Shown: piece by piece, positions 9,541 through 18,839 of the stretch
How the letters are laid out: each line of letters opens with the position of its first letter
Position numbering within the stretch: the first letter of the stretch is position 1
Assembly: GCA_024364805.1 (NCBI GenBank)
Contig: CM044527.1
Span: 3,032,259-3,057,990 of the forward strand
Direction: 5' to 3'
Source of the DNA: Euprymna scolopes
Taxonomy: Eukaryota; Mollusca; Cephalopoda; Sepiida; Sepiolidae
DNA length: 25,732 nt
The notes under the pieces: generated by a model
Database searches by the model: none
What the model was told of the DNA's origin: nothing
What the model saw: only the letters and a program-made list of their open reading frames with translations
Program-made: the position numbers and the translations under genes

Positions 9541-10949
9541 AAAGATTAGTTATCTGCCCAAAAAATGAGTAAGTTACTGGAGTCCATATTAAATGAAGTA
9601 GTCAACCACCTCAGCAGAAATAACCTCCTTAGTGACATGCAATATGGTTTCCATTCTGCTAGATCTACAGATGGGTTTATCTCATAGGATTAGTAAATTT
9701 CTCGACAAAGGCTTCCTTTCTAGGGCAATTGCTTTTGACATATCAAAGCCCTTTGATGGGTATAGCATAAAGGCCTACTTCACAAGATTTTCAGCTACAG
9801 TATAGCTGGAAACGTCTTCTCAATTATTAAATCATTTCTCTCTGATAGGCTCATAAGAGTAGTGGTTGATGGACAGAAATGAGAAGCTCACGGTATTAAT
9901 GCTGGAGTTCCTCAGGGGTCCATCCTGGGCCCAACTCTCTTCCTGATCTGCATCAATGATCTCCTAAAACATATACTTAGATCATTCGTTTACACGACAC
10001 TACCATCTATGGCAACAAATCAAAGGCTGTAAATGATCAAGGTCTCTCCAATTCTTTCTCCTCTGACCTTGAGCGCGTGGTACAAGGGGGGAAGAGGTGG
10101 CTGGTTACTTTTAATGCATCTAAAACCAAGCTCCTATCTTTACATCATCCATGCTTTGATCCCCATCTGGCATCAATTGAAATGAAAGGCTTTCGTCTTG
10201 AAGAAGCCTCATGTTTTGACAAGCTTCTGGGCTTTACCTTTACTCCTAATTTGAAATGAAACCGGTACATCAAATCGGTTGCCAAGGTCTCTGGAAAAAT
10301 GGTGAGATCCTTCTACCACTCCAGTAGATATCTCTGCTGATGCAATTCTCTATATAAAAGCTAAGTCCGTCCAAGGATGGAGTGCCACATCTGGGCAGGA
10401 GCTGCTAGAAGCAGCTTGTCCTGCCTTGACAGAGTACAAAATAGACTTCTTGCTTAGTGGGGGATGCCCTTTTCTCTTCCCTGCAACCTCTTTCCCACAG
10501 AAGGGACATTGCGATCCTGTCTGTTTTATCATTATTTCCATGGCAAGTGCTCGTCTGAGTTCAAATCTCTGTTCCCCCCCTCACCAATCTTTCACAAAAA
10601 AACACCCATCTAGCTGAAACAACTGTCAATAATTTTCCCCACTCTTTGATTGTGCCTAAGTTAAAATGTAGATTCCATAAAATAAGGTATTTTCTTAGAA
10701 CTGCATGCCTGTGGAACTCTCTTCCACTTGCCCGTTTCCCAGCTGACTTCGCATTGGTTGTCTGAGTCCAACATAGACAAATTCTTGATAATCCGCCCCC
10801 TTAATCCAATCTACCAAATTTTCATTACTAACGATTACTACGATATTATCCCGTTGATTACTGTACACTCAATAACCCTTATCCTCGAGAGGCTTCCAGA
10901 CCTTCATAAGTGGTGACACCCTCCATGTCAAAAAAAAAAAAAAGATTAG
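9541..10949 (+). mobile_element. 5'-truncated non-LTR retrotransposon (CR1/jockey-like RT) with target duplication
   Basis: This LINE fragment encodes most of the reverse transcriptase in broken plus frames. The parts run in order: 'SKLLESILNEVVNHL', 'LLSDMQYGFHSARST', 'AIAFDISKPFDG', 'INAGVPQGSILGPTLFL' (palm), a damaged catalytic-box region near 9990-10010, 'RWLVTFNASKTKLLSLHH' (10090-10145), 'FDKLLGFTFTPNLK', then the post-thumb 'CHIWAGA', 'CLDRVQNR' and 'FFLRTACLWNSLPLARFPAD' near 10690-10745. It ends in about 14 A at 10930-10943. AAAGATTAG occurs just before the 5' end (9541-9549) and just after the tail (10941-10949), as expected of a target-site duplication. The 5' endonuclease domain is missing. 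Several stops and frameshifts make it inactive. The clade name is from motif memory only. Confidence 0.85.
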
Positions 10950-11940
10950 AATGCCCTAAAAATAAGGGATCATTTTAATAAACATTTATATGAATAAAAT
11001 GATCCCCCCTCCCACTTTAAATTCTTAAGTATTTTTTCGGAATATTCACACGTAATCGCTTAAAAAAGTAGAATCATTTTTGAAAGGGGATAGTCTTTAT
11101 CTGCTTTTAAATATAGATATGATTTATTTTTTAATTTGACAAACTACATTGTTTTCCCGTTGTATATATTCTCAAAGATTTTCATCTTGTACTATTTTTC
11201 TTATACATTTGTGCCATTTTTAACTACCTTCCCCAATCTCCCTTTCAGAATGGTTCTAAAATCTTTCAATTAATTCACATATAAATGTGGTGCCTGCGTT
11301 TTGGGAATTTCGTCTTTAATTTTTAGTTTGCAAATATTAATTTTCCTGATATTTGAGAATTTATTCGGCAATATTAAATATTTAGGTACACTATTATTGT
11401 GAGGTTTAATTTGTAATATATTTCAAATTAATTTTTATTATATCAAACATCGATTTTAGGATTTGTTTCTTACAAAACAAAATATACCCAATCCAGAAAA
11501 GATAAAACTAGCTGACAAAATTTGAAAATCTTCTGGGAAGCCAACCACTTCAATATAATTCCAAAAATATTGAGCGAGAAAACAGAATATTTTGTATATT
11601 CATAATATTTTTATGTAGGGTAGGAAATTAAAAATTTCCTTTATGAAAATTTTTTTGTTTCAAATCAGCGTTTTTTTTTTCATTTTCAGATGGCAGAAGT
11701 TAAAAATCTAGTGATTTTCTGGAAATTTCTTTTACCTGATCTAGTGGATTTTTTGTTTTATTTCTTTTAAACTCAATTGACAACACTGGAAATAATAAAA
11801 TCTCAGCAAATCATTTTCGAAATCGAAAAATCTGATCAAAATATAATCTTTCTCTTAAAGATAAAAAGAATTTTTACAGGGGAATATTTTACGTTACACC
11901 GGCCAAGTGAAATAAAATCTCAGCAAATCATTTTTGATTA
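10950..11940. other. AT-rich DNA without a recognisable gene
   Basis: No gene is seen. The repeated phrase AAATCTCAGCAAATCATTT(T) occurs at about 11800-11818 and 11917-11936, and a variant (AAATCGCAGCAAATCATTTC) at about 12140-12160, suggesting a short local direct repeat. Confidence 0.4.
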
Positions 11941-11998
11941 AAAAAAAATAAAAAATAAAAAAATAAATAAATAAAATAAATAAATAAAATAAATAAAT
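11941..11998. repeat. (AAAT)n simple repeat
   Basis: This is a tract of A4-7T and AAAT units. It directly precedes the tRNA-like sequence. Confidence 0.85.
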
Positions 11999-12005
11999 GT
12001 CATCT

Positions 12006-12081
12006 AGAGATATAGCTCATTGCTAGAGCATTCGACTACAGATTAAATGATCCCTTGTTCAAGCTCGGTTGTATCTCACCA
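12006..12081 (+). pseudogene. tRNA-Cys-like sequence with adjoining CCA
   Basis: The sequence follows the eukaryotic tRNA-Cys pattern. GAGATATAGCTC gives the acceptor 5' strand and the start of the D-arm, and GAGC closes the D-stem. CTACAGA sits where tRNA-Cys has the CTGCAGA anticodon loop, and TTCAAGC occupies the T-loop. GTATCTC at 12071-12077 can pair with GAGATAT at 12007-12013 (seven pairs, one a wobble). The anticodon stem has a mismatch, the T-stem is poor, and the anticodon would read ACA instead of GCA, so this is a pseudogene or SINE head, not a working tRNA. It is followed by A then CCA at 12079-12081. CCA is not encoded by animal tRNA genes, so this hints at retroposition of a mature tRNA. 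Chance is possible. Confidence 0.5.
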
Positions 12082-12204
12082 TTTTATTTTACTTTTTTTT
12101 TTATTAAGGAGTTCAATTTACAATAAAAGAGGTACCATTTAAAATCGCAGCAAATCATTTCTTTGTTTACATATTGTAAAACTAAACAGTAATCAGAATA
12201 TTTT

Positions 12205-13870
12205 CTATTTTTTTTTATTCAATTTTCACCCAAAACAAGGCAATTGCCGCTTTGAAGTAGGGGGCTATTATCGGGGACATAATTTGCGGGGGCATCATGA
12301 AGGGAGAGGAGTAGAAAGATGTTTGTTCACATTACACTTGAACTTCTGCATATCAGTACAGTTGGGAAAGCAGAATCCCGGAAGGGAGTTCCAAAGTCTA
12401 GCAGTTCTGGGGAAGAAACTATTGGAGTAAAAGGCTTTCTTACTCCTAGGGATCTCTACTGTAAAGGGGTGTGACTTAGTTGCTTGTCGGGTTTGTCGGA
12501 GGTAGTTACATAGAGGAGGTACAAGTGCTTGCAGTTCATTAGAGCATTCACCATTAAAGTATTTGTAGAACAGGCAGAGAGATGCAACATTTCGTCGATG
12601 GGACAGAAGCTGAAGCCTAGATGACAGTTCAGGACCTAGCAGGTTGGCAACTCTTTTTTGAACCCTGTCCAGGTGTAAGAGACAAGCAGCAGATGCACCA
12701 GCCCAAATATTACAACAGTACTCCATACATGGGTGAATGGTGGCCTTATAGAGGTTCAGGATACTTTCAGGCGTAAGTAATTTTCTGGCACGGTAGAGAG
12801 AGCCCACCTTCTTTGCAGCAGCCTTGGTAATGCTCTCAATTTATATATTCCAGTTCATGTTCCTTGTAAACGTTAGGCCGAGGAGTTTAAAGGAAGTACT
12901 TTCAGGCAATGTGTTCTTGGTCATGGCACCACCCGCTATAACAGGATAGACCCCTGGAGTACTCCCGCATTTATATCATATTGTTTAGATGTACGACCGT
13001 CGAGGACAACTTGGATTTTTCTCTTAAGGATATAACTACATTATGTATTCTTCCAGTGATACTATATGATCTAATTTTCCTTAGAAGTCCATCATGCCAT
13101 ACCCTGTCAAAAGCCTTAGATATAACGAGAGCTACCGCTCTACACTCCCGTTTTATCCAGTGAACGGTATATACGTTCAGAAACTACAGTTAACATATCT
13201 GCTGTTGAGCGGGCTTGCCTGAATTCATATTGTTTGTCGGTCAGAAGTTTAGCTGTTAGGTGTTGGACTAAGGCTTGATTAACTAAGGACNNNNNNNNNN
13301 NNNNNNNNNNNNNNNNNNNNNNNNNNNNNNNNNNNNNNNNNNNNNNNNNNNNNNNNNNNNNNNNNNNNNNNNNNNNNNNNNNNNNNNNNNNNNNNNNNNN
13401 NGCACAGCCGGGATGAGATCTGGTTCACATGCTTTTGAAGTGTCTCGGTTTTTTATAATACCATGCACCTAAGGACGGGTGATTTTCAAATCGTCTAGTG
13501 TGGCGTCTGTCCGCAAAGGAAAGTCTAGGAGGGAGTGCTGTGCCAGGTCCAGTGTGGAGTTTGAGGCAAACCGACTGGCAAGCAGTTTTGCCTTGTCGGT
13601 TGCCGTGCAAGCAACCTCATGATTGTTTGATAGTGGGGGAATCGTCCATTATTTACTACACTGTTGTAGATTTTCCAAAAATCACGGGTTCCTAATTTCT
13701 GTGCTTCGATGCATTTTCTGGTGGTTCCAGTGTCATCTGTCTTAGCTGTCGCTATTACTCTTACAATTATTTCTAGCTTCTATATACTTCTGTCTGTTTG
13801 AACTGGACTTATGTCGGTTGAATCTTGCAGGACATTCATTATCAAGCCCAAACATCAGCTGACGTCATAT
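12205..13870 (-). mobile_element. non-LTR retrotransposon (CR1/jockey-like RT), minus strand, decayed
   Basis: Read on the minus strand from right to left, the pieces are collinear with a LINE polyprotein. First is a linker 'KLGTRDFWKIYNSVVN' (about 13700), then 'IIKNRDTSKACEPDLIPAV' up to the N gap. Next come 'YEFRQARSTADMLTVVSERI' (about 13230-13170), 'ALVISKAFDRVWHDGLL' (about 13135-13085) and 'INAGVLQGSIL' (about 12970-12945). 'STSFKLLGLTFTRNMNWNI' follows an apparent deletion. Finally there is a 170-codon open stretch (12295-12807) with 'GSLYRARKLLTPESI', 'CMEYCCNIWAGA', 'LDRVQKRVANLLG', 'HRRNVASLCLFYKYF' and 'FFPRTARLWNSLPGF'. The (F/Y)ADD catalytic box is missing, a stop sits at about 12840, and 111 bases are unsequenced. 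An A-rich 3' end (minus strand GAATAAAAAAAAATAG) lies near 12205-12222. The element is inactive. No target duplication was found. Confidence 0.85.
13291..13401. other. assembly gap (111 N)
   Basis: There are 111 consecutive N inside the minus-strand LINE. Flanking protein similarity on the two sides is compatible with the missing segment being more of the same reverse-transcriptase region. Confidence 0.98.
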
Positions 13871-14092
13871 TGTAAACAAAAAGATGAAAATTGCTGGATG
13901 ACATCATTTTATTTATTTTATTTTTTGCGAATTAGCCTACCTGGCAAATTATTCCTCATAATATATTCAATAAAGGATTGATTACATATGCAATCTGCAT
14001 AAATTAAAATATGTTTAAGCGTATTGTACGACCAGCTAGCTAGTATATAAATAATTCATCTTTTATAAAATTGTGATCATTTCATATATGTA

Positions 14093-15258
14093 CATTAGGG
14101 TCTGCCAAACGATTGTGAAAAATGGACCGCATGTTTCCGTGACGTCAGATTTGTGTTAACTATACGAACTATGGAAAAGCAGAAGCGACTTAATGATTTT
14201 TTAAAACCTTTGTTTATCTTCTTCAAACTGCAATTAATAATTAATCTTTGTTATAATTTTGTTAGGTTTTAAGATTTACACAGTTTAACGATTAATAATA
14301 TTATAAAAATTTGTATATTAAATATGAAACACGGTTTTACTGAATGTTCATTTGGTTACCTACGGGGTTCCATATTTTGTTCGGTAAAAAGAGAAACAAA
14401 ATATGAGGGGGGAGGAGCCTACAAAATGTTTAATATTCGTGCAATAATATTTTCAAATTGGTTTTAGTCTGGCGATAAAATAGCTGACAGACTTAATATT
14501 TAAAAAATTTAAACAATTAAAAATCTATGTTGTAACGGAACGTTTTGAAATAATGGAATTTTAATCGTTTTAATCTTTTAAAAATTAATTAATGTTTGCA
14601 AAGTTTCTTTTTCTTGGCAATTCAACTGATTCTAGTATATATTAATTTGAAAAAACACTATTTTAAAAAAACATACTATTAAGTTTATATCAATTTTTTA
14701 ATTGCAACTTCAAGGTAAATTTTTGTTCAATATGTGTATTTAAATTTTTTTTAAATAAATATTTTTTACTTGTTTGAACTCTTATGCTTCATAATAAATA
14801 GAAATTTCGATAGATTTAAATATTTTGTTCGAATTTCAAAAAATAAATAGGGGGGGGGACACGCACTAAAAAAATATTTCCCCTCGTATATTTTACGAAA
14901 ACTGCATTTTATATGTAATTTCATTCTAAAATAGATACGTATTGAAAATTTCACGAAAATCTGACCATTAGTTGATTTTTGCTAGATTTATTAAATACGG
15001 GTATGTTTTCACGTTCGGAATGTCTACTACATGGTAATGTTATTTTAAAGTGCCAATTATGTAAACACTATTTTCGTTTCGCAATTTCATTATTTTCGTT
15101 CAATGAAAATAATTTTTTTTAATTATTACTGGTTTATTTTGCCCTTCTTTTAAAGGGTACAAAAGTTATACTGATAATATTAATTTATAATAAAGTTACA
15201 TTGTGTTACATATAAGGGGGGGGGGTAATTCTGAGGTGAATTTTGGCAGTCCCTAACG
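14093..15258. mobile_element. non-autonomous element with 17-bp terminal inverted repeats and TA flanks
   Basis: The left end is CATTAGGGTCTGCCAAA (14093-14109). The right end, reverse-complemented, is CGTTAGGGACTGCCAAA (15242-15258): 15 of 17 identical. Both are flanked outside by TA (14091-14092 and 15259-15260), the target duplication of Tc1/mariner-like and some other DNA transposons. The 1.17 kb between is AT-rich with poly-G tracts (14849-14858 and about 15217-15226) and no readable transposase. The ORFs inside look like chance. I infer a non-autonomous DNA transposon. The superfamily is not established. Confidence 0.5.
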
Positions 15259-15449
15259 TACATGTACGCATTAGGACACGTTTTGGTAAAATTGACTAAT
15301 AGCTTACTATCGTGATGATTTGGGCCGAACAATCACCACAAACGAAATAATTCGTCTTTAAGTTGATTGAAAATCAAAATAAAGAAACGAATTAAAACGA
15401 AATAGTTTCTGGGTATTTTTTTTTTTTTATTGTGTATGCATTCATTTTT

Positions 15450-15575
15450 TTTTAATCGTATTTTCAAGTTGAATTCAAGGTGAAAGTGCAGAATAGTTAC
15501 CAAACACCATTCTCAATAGTAAGAATGGGTTTCTAAATAATATTACTTCAGCATGATAACTTAACTGCATAAGTA
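15450..15575. repeat. R1 dispersed repeat, copy 2 (partial)
   Basis: 'GGTGAAAGTGCAGAATAGTT', 'ACCAAACACC', 'AAGAATGGGTTTCTAAATAA' and 'TATTACTTCAGCATGATAAC' match the R1 copies at 22970-23050 and 23488-23560 in order. Only the left half of the palindromic unit is recognised. Confidence 0.6.
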
Positions 15576-16030
15576 CCATTTTCTTTAGTTATTTTTTTTT
15601 TTTTTGCAAAATAATCTTTTTCCAAATAAAAAAAAATATACAATATGCAACTAATCTCTAACACCACCAAAATACGGAATAATCGCTGACTCCTGTGGAT
15701 TTAATTAAAAATAAGTCGGACAAAAAAAAAAATAAGATAAAAAATAAATTAATTTATTTTTTTCGAGTTTCGCGACTCCATTTTTTTTTTTTAGACTAAC
15801 TATTTCATTTTATTTTGTAATCCCTGTTCAGTGTTTTGGTTCTTAAATCAACACCCGCTCCTTGAATCAACTTGAGACAAACTTTTTGCTTGTTTTTTGT
15901 TTTGTTTTTTTTGCGGAAGCAAGTAAACTATTTGTCAATTTTTCAATCAAGTTTTTTGGTAAATTTTTACATTAGGCCCACCTCTACAAATTTCTTTAAA
16001 ATGACGATTTTTAAAGATTTCTGTTTATGC
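15576..16030. other. AT-rich DNA with many T and A runs, no gene seen
   Basis: No feature is recognised. A phrase at about 15992-16033 (CTTTAAAATGACGA... TATGCTGAA) recurs at about 20830-20866, suggesting a small dispersed repeat. Confidence 0.4.
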
Positions 16031-16033
16031 TGA

Positions 16034-16081
16034 ACTAGCGGGGGGTACCCGGCGTTGTCCGGGTATTTGGAGGTGTGTGCG

Positions 16082-16116
<35 letters not shown>

Positions 16117-16777
16117 TTTAGTAGGAAGTTAGGATTGAACCCCGAAGCCTTGACGCGGAGGTGGAAACAAAAGCCAACCACTTAACCATCTCAGCCACGA
16201 GTGAGAGAAATTGGTTAGCATATTAAGTTAAGGGCAATAAAGCGAGTCCAAGAGGTTTGATTGACAGGTAGCCGCTTAATGAGGTCATCGCAGGAGCGTT
16301 ACGATGACATGGCAATATTTTATTTACTGCAGGACAGCTTTTTGGGGCTTGTTTACTTTGTTTCAATGCGAGGCAGTTTTAGCTTCCCCAAGATGATTGG
16401 GGGGAACCAGCTCCCCATTTAAAGGGGATAGTCCAAATTGAATAGCAATTGTCTGATATAAAGAGAAACTCCACATTGATCAAAAGCCGATTGCTTTTTG
16501 GACGTTCTGAGGTAAAAGCCGAGAACAATGTTTCAATTTAGTTTCACTTTATTTATACTTAAGTCGAACAAATAGGCGACAGTGAAATAGCGCAAATCTT
16601 ATAAAAGTCGATGTAAATAAATCTAGATGCGACAAGTGTTCGCAAATCTTCGATATTATGATTTAGACGGTATATAAAAAGTTTTAAGACATAGCCCCTC
16701 AAGAATCGCGTCGAAAAAAGCCTTTGCGAGAGACATACATAAAATGATCACACACATTTTGCCTTTTATATATACAG
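16034..16777 (-). mobile_element. tRNA-derived SINE-containing repeat, copy 1
   Basis: On the minus strand a tRNA-like head has an A-box-like TGGCTGAGATGGTTAAG (16181-16197) and a B box GGGTTCAATCC (16132-16142), resembling class II (Ser/Leu) tRNA. It is followed by a poly-T tract (poly-A, 16086-16114 on plus) and then a conserved palindromic core, which on the plus strand reads ACCCGGCGTTGTCCGGGT at about 16047-16064. The unit runs on the plus side to TTTTATATATACAG (about 16776), where an identical start motif begins the next copy. Poly-A on the plus strand with the tRNA promoter on the minus strand is odd for a simple SINE, so the unit may be composite. The CCCGGCGTTGCCCGGG core is, from memory, a recurring motif of invertebrate repeats. 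Confidence 0.65.
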
Positions 16778-17190
16778 ACTAGCGGGGGGTACCCGGCGTT
16801 GCCCGGGTGTTTGGAGGTGTGTGTGTGTGTTTAGGGGGGGGGTTAGATCAAAACGACCCTGTTTAAAAAAAAAAAAAAAGAAAACGTTGGCCGGGTGTTT
16901 GGAGTTGTAAAAGAAAAAAAAAAGTTTTAGTAGAAAGGCAGGCTTGAACCCCGAACCTTTGATGCGGAGGTGGAAAGGAAATGGAAAAAGAAACCTGCGA
17001 CCTAACCATCACGGGAATAGGTGAATTGATAAGTGCGTTAAGTTGACGTTTATAAAGTGAAATTAACAGATGCAAGAATGTTAAGTCGTGTGATGTTTGA
17101 CCTAGTTTTGCGCTGGAAGCCAGTTTGTTTTCCCCGCTACGCGGCGATCAAAAAATATCTCTAAAATAACTTGTAAAAGTCGGGTAAATT
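16778..17190 (-). mobile_element. tRNA-derived SINE-containing repeat, copy 2 (truncated)
   Basis: This copy begins with ACTAGCGGGGGGTACCCGGC like copy 1, adds a (TG)n stretch, a G-run and A-runs. It carries the same tRNA-like head on the minus strand, with a B box GGGTTCAAGCC (16941-16951) and an A-box-like TCCCGTGATGGTTAGG (17001-17016). Similarity to copy 1 continues to about 17150 (TAAGTTGACG, GTTTGACC, CCAGTTTG) and then fades at the start of the transposase gene. The two copies are head to tail and directly abutting. Confidence 0.65.
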
Positions 17191-18043
17191 AAAGATAGCT
17201 GCGACCCGAACTCCTTAAAAAAGCAAGTTACAATACTGAATGAACTCAAACGTAAAGCTTCTCCCAGAAAGAAGAAATTACTGAAGATGCAGGAAGAAGA
17301 ACACTGCCAAAAAGAAGTGAAGATTGGCAAGAGAGTATTAGGAGAACTTGAGAAATTAAAACGCTGTCAATCAAAAAGTAAATTGGAAGTTAAGAGAGTG
17401 CTGTTTTCTGTTGCCAGATTGAAATCAACATCAAATCGCTCAGAAAGCCGGTCCCTTAGCTGTTCCAGGAAATCAATGGCAAGATCATCGGATTCAAAGA
17501 TGAGCATCAAGGCTGCACCAAGAAAGAGAAAGATGGAGACAGAAATCCATGAGTTCTTTAAATCAACATCGATTTGCCTGCCACACAAGAAGCTTGTGTC
17601 ATCAAAACTGGTGCTCCCACTTATGTGTTGAGCAAACCCCTCTCTGATTTACATGCGGACTACAAAGAAGCCAGTGGATGTGATGTGAGTTTCTCACAAT
17701 TTGCAAAATGTCGCCCAACTAATGTCCGGCTTGCACGTCACAGTTGTCTTCGCCAGTGTCTCTACAAATACTGTGAGAATGTGAACTTGAAGATCAAGGT
17801 CATCAATCCACTTGCAGCAAGACTGAACAATGCCTGCAGACTGCGTCACAAATGCCACGCTGCTGATCTGGTGACTTGTGATAGGAAGGACGGTGGATGA
17901 TGGTTGAAGGAATGCCCTATGGCACATACAACAGCTGTAACCCTGGCAACCTGGACAATCATCTTCGATCCCTTCTGCTTCACCAGGACCTAATGATGTA
18001 GAGAAGATGGGAGTTTCACCAAGTCGAAGTCAACGGTAAAAGG

Positions 18044-18839
18044 GTAAGTTATATATATTTTTTAAACTGAGTACTGTGAAGATAAAAGTAAAAGAGTAGG
18101 TTAGTTATTCATACAAGCACAGTGTATGAAGTGATGAAAGTGTGAGTTTATTATCCATTATTTCCTTTTGTATCCGAGGTCAGTGTAGTCAACAATAAAG
18201 AGCATTTACTTTTTATACCAAAGTGATTTGTAGCAGGTGAATGATTTACGTCCGTGATTGGTTGACCACCCCATCGAATCAGCGGATGTGACGGGGTATC
18301 ACCTTACTGACCAGGGGCTGCCTGGTTTGAGGCGGGCGGTAGCCACCCACTAGGGCTAAATAGACCTTTCCACTGTTGCGGAGGATCCGAAGCACCTAGT
18401 CGCGATGCCAATTTGACCAGACTTTTAACCCGTAACTATCCCCCACCGCTGCAAGAGCCTGGGTGGAGAAACTCGCACGCGTGGAACTTGACCAGAGCTG
18501 GTAGAACCCAAGGAAGGACAAGGTCGATACGTTAGTACCGACTCTGGCTGCAGGAGATGGCCGTTGGCTCGCAGGAAGCTCATCTATCCTTTGATAGGTC
18601 TTGTTTTTGATCCTGCTGGGTGTCCCAACACCCTCCTCATCCAGGTTACCCCAGGCGGGGGAGCCGGTTTAGTCGCTGACGAAACAATAAATGGGCAAGC
18701 TGTTATCAATATTTTTACATCAGAGTACAATGATCCCCCAGAAGACTTCCTTTGATGATGCATTATTTTTTCAGGAGCTGATTCTGGATGCATCAAAAAT
18801 CTATCAATGCTAACATTTCTTGAACTTTGCATGTTGCAG
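18044..18839 (+). other. predicted intron of the transposase gene
   Basis: Canonical AGG|GTAAGTT and TTTGCATGTTGCAG|G boundaries join 'VNGKR' to 'VSRKMNMVKHG' in phase 0. The order of conserved blocks across the junction matches the family as I recall it. The presence of an intron argues against this locus being a processed retrocopy. Confidence 0.55.
18225..18760. repeat. GC-rich insertion inside the transposase intron
   Basis: This stretch is markedly richer in G and C than everything around it (for example CTGGTTTGAGGCGGGCGGTA near 18330). The intron on either side is AT-rich. I do not recognise the sequence. It has neither a clear tRNA promoter nor a convincing protein. A 63-codon plus ORF (18564-18755) and an overlapping minus ORF look like side effects of composition. 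The likeliest reading is an inserted mobile element such as a SINE or the 5' part of a LINE. No target duplication or tail is evident. Confidence 0.4.

Noticed and set aside
10350-10541. Minus-strand ORF with 'CPFCGKEVAGKRKGHP', looking like a zinc finger
   Set aside because: It is exactly antisense to the plus-strand LINE coding region. The same antisense pattern recurs at 6454-6792, as expected from two copies of one LINE.
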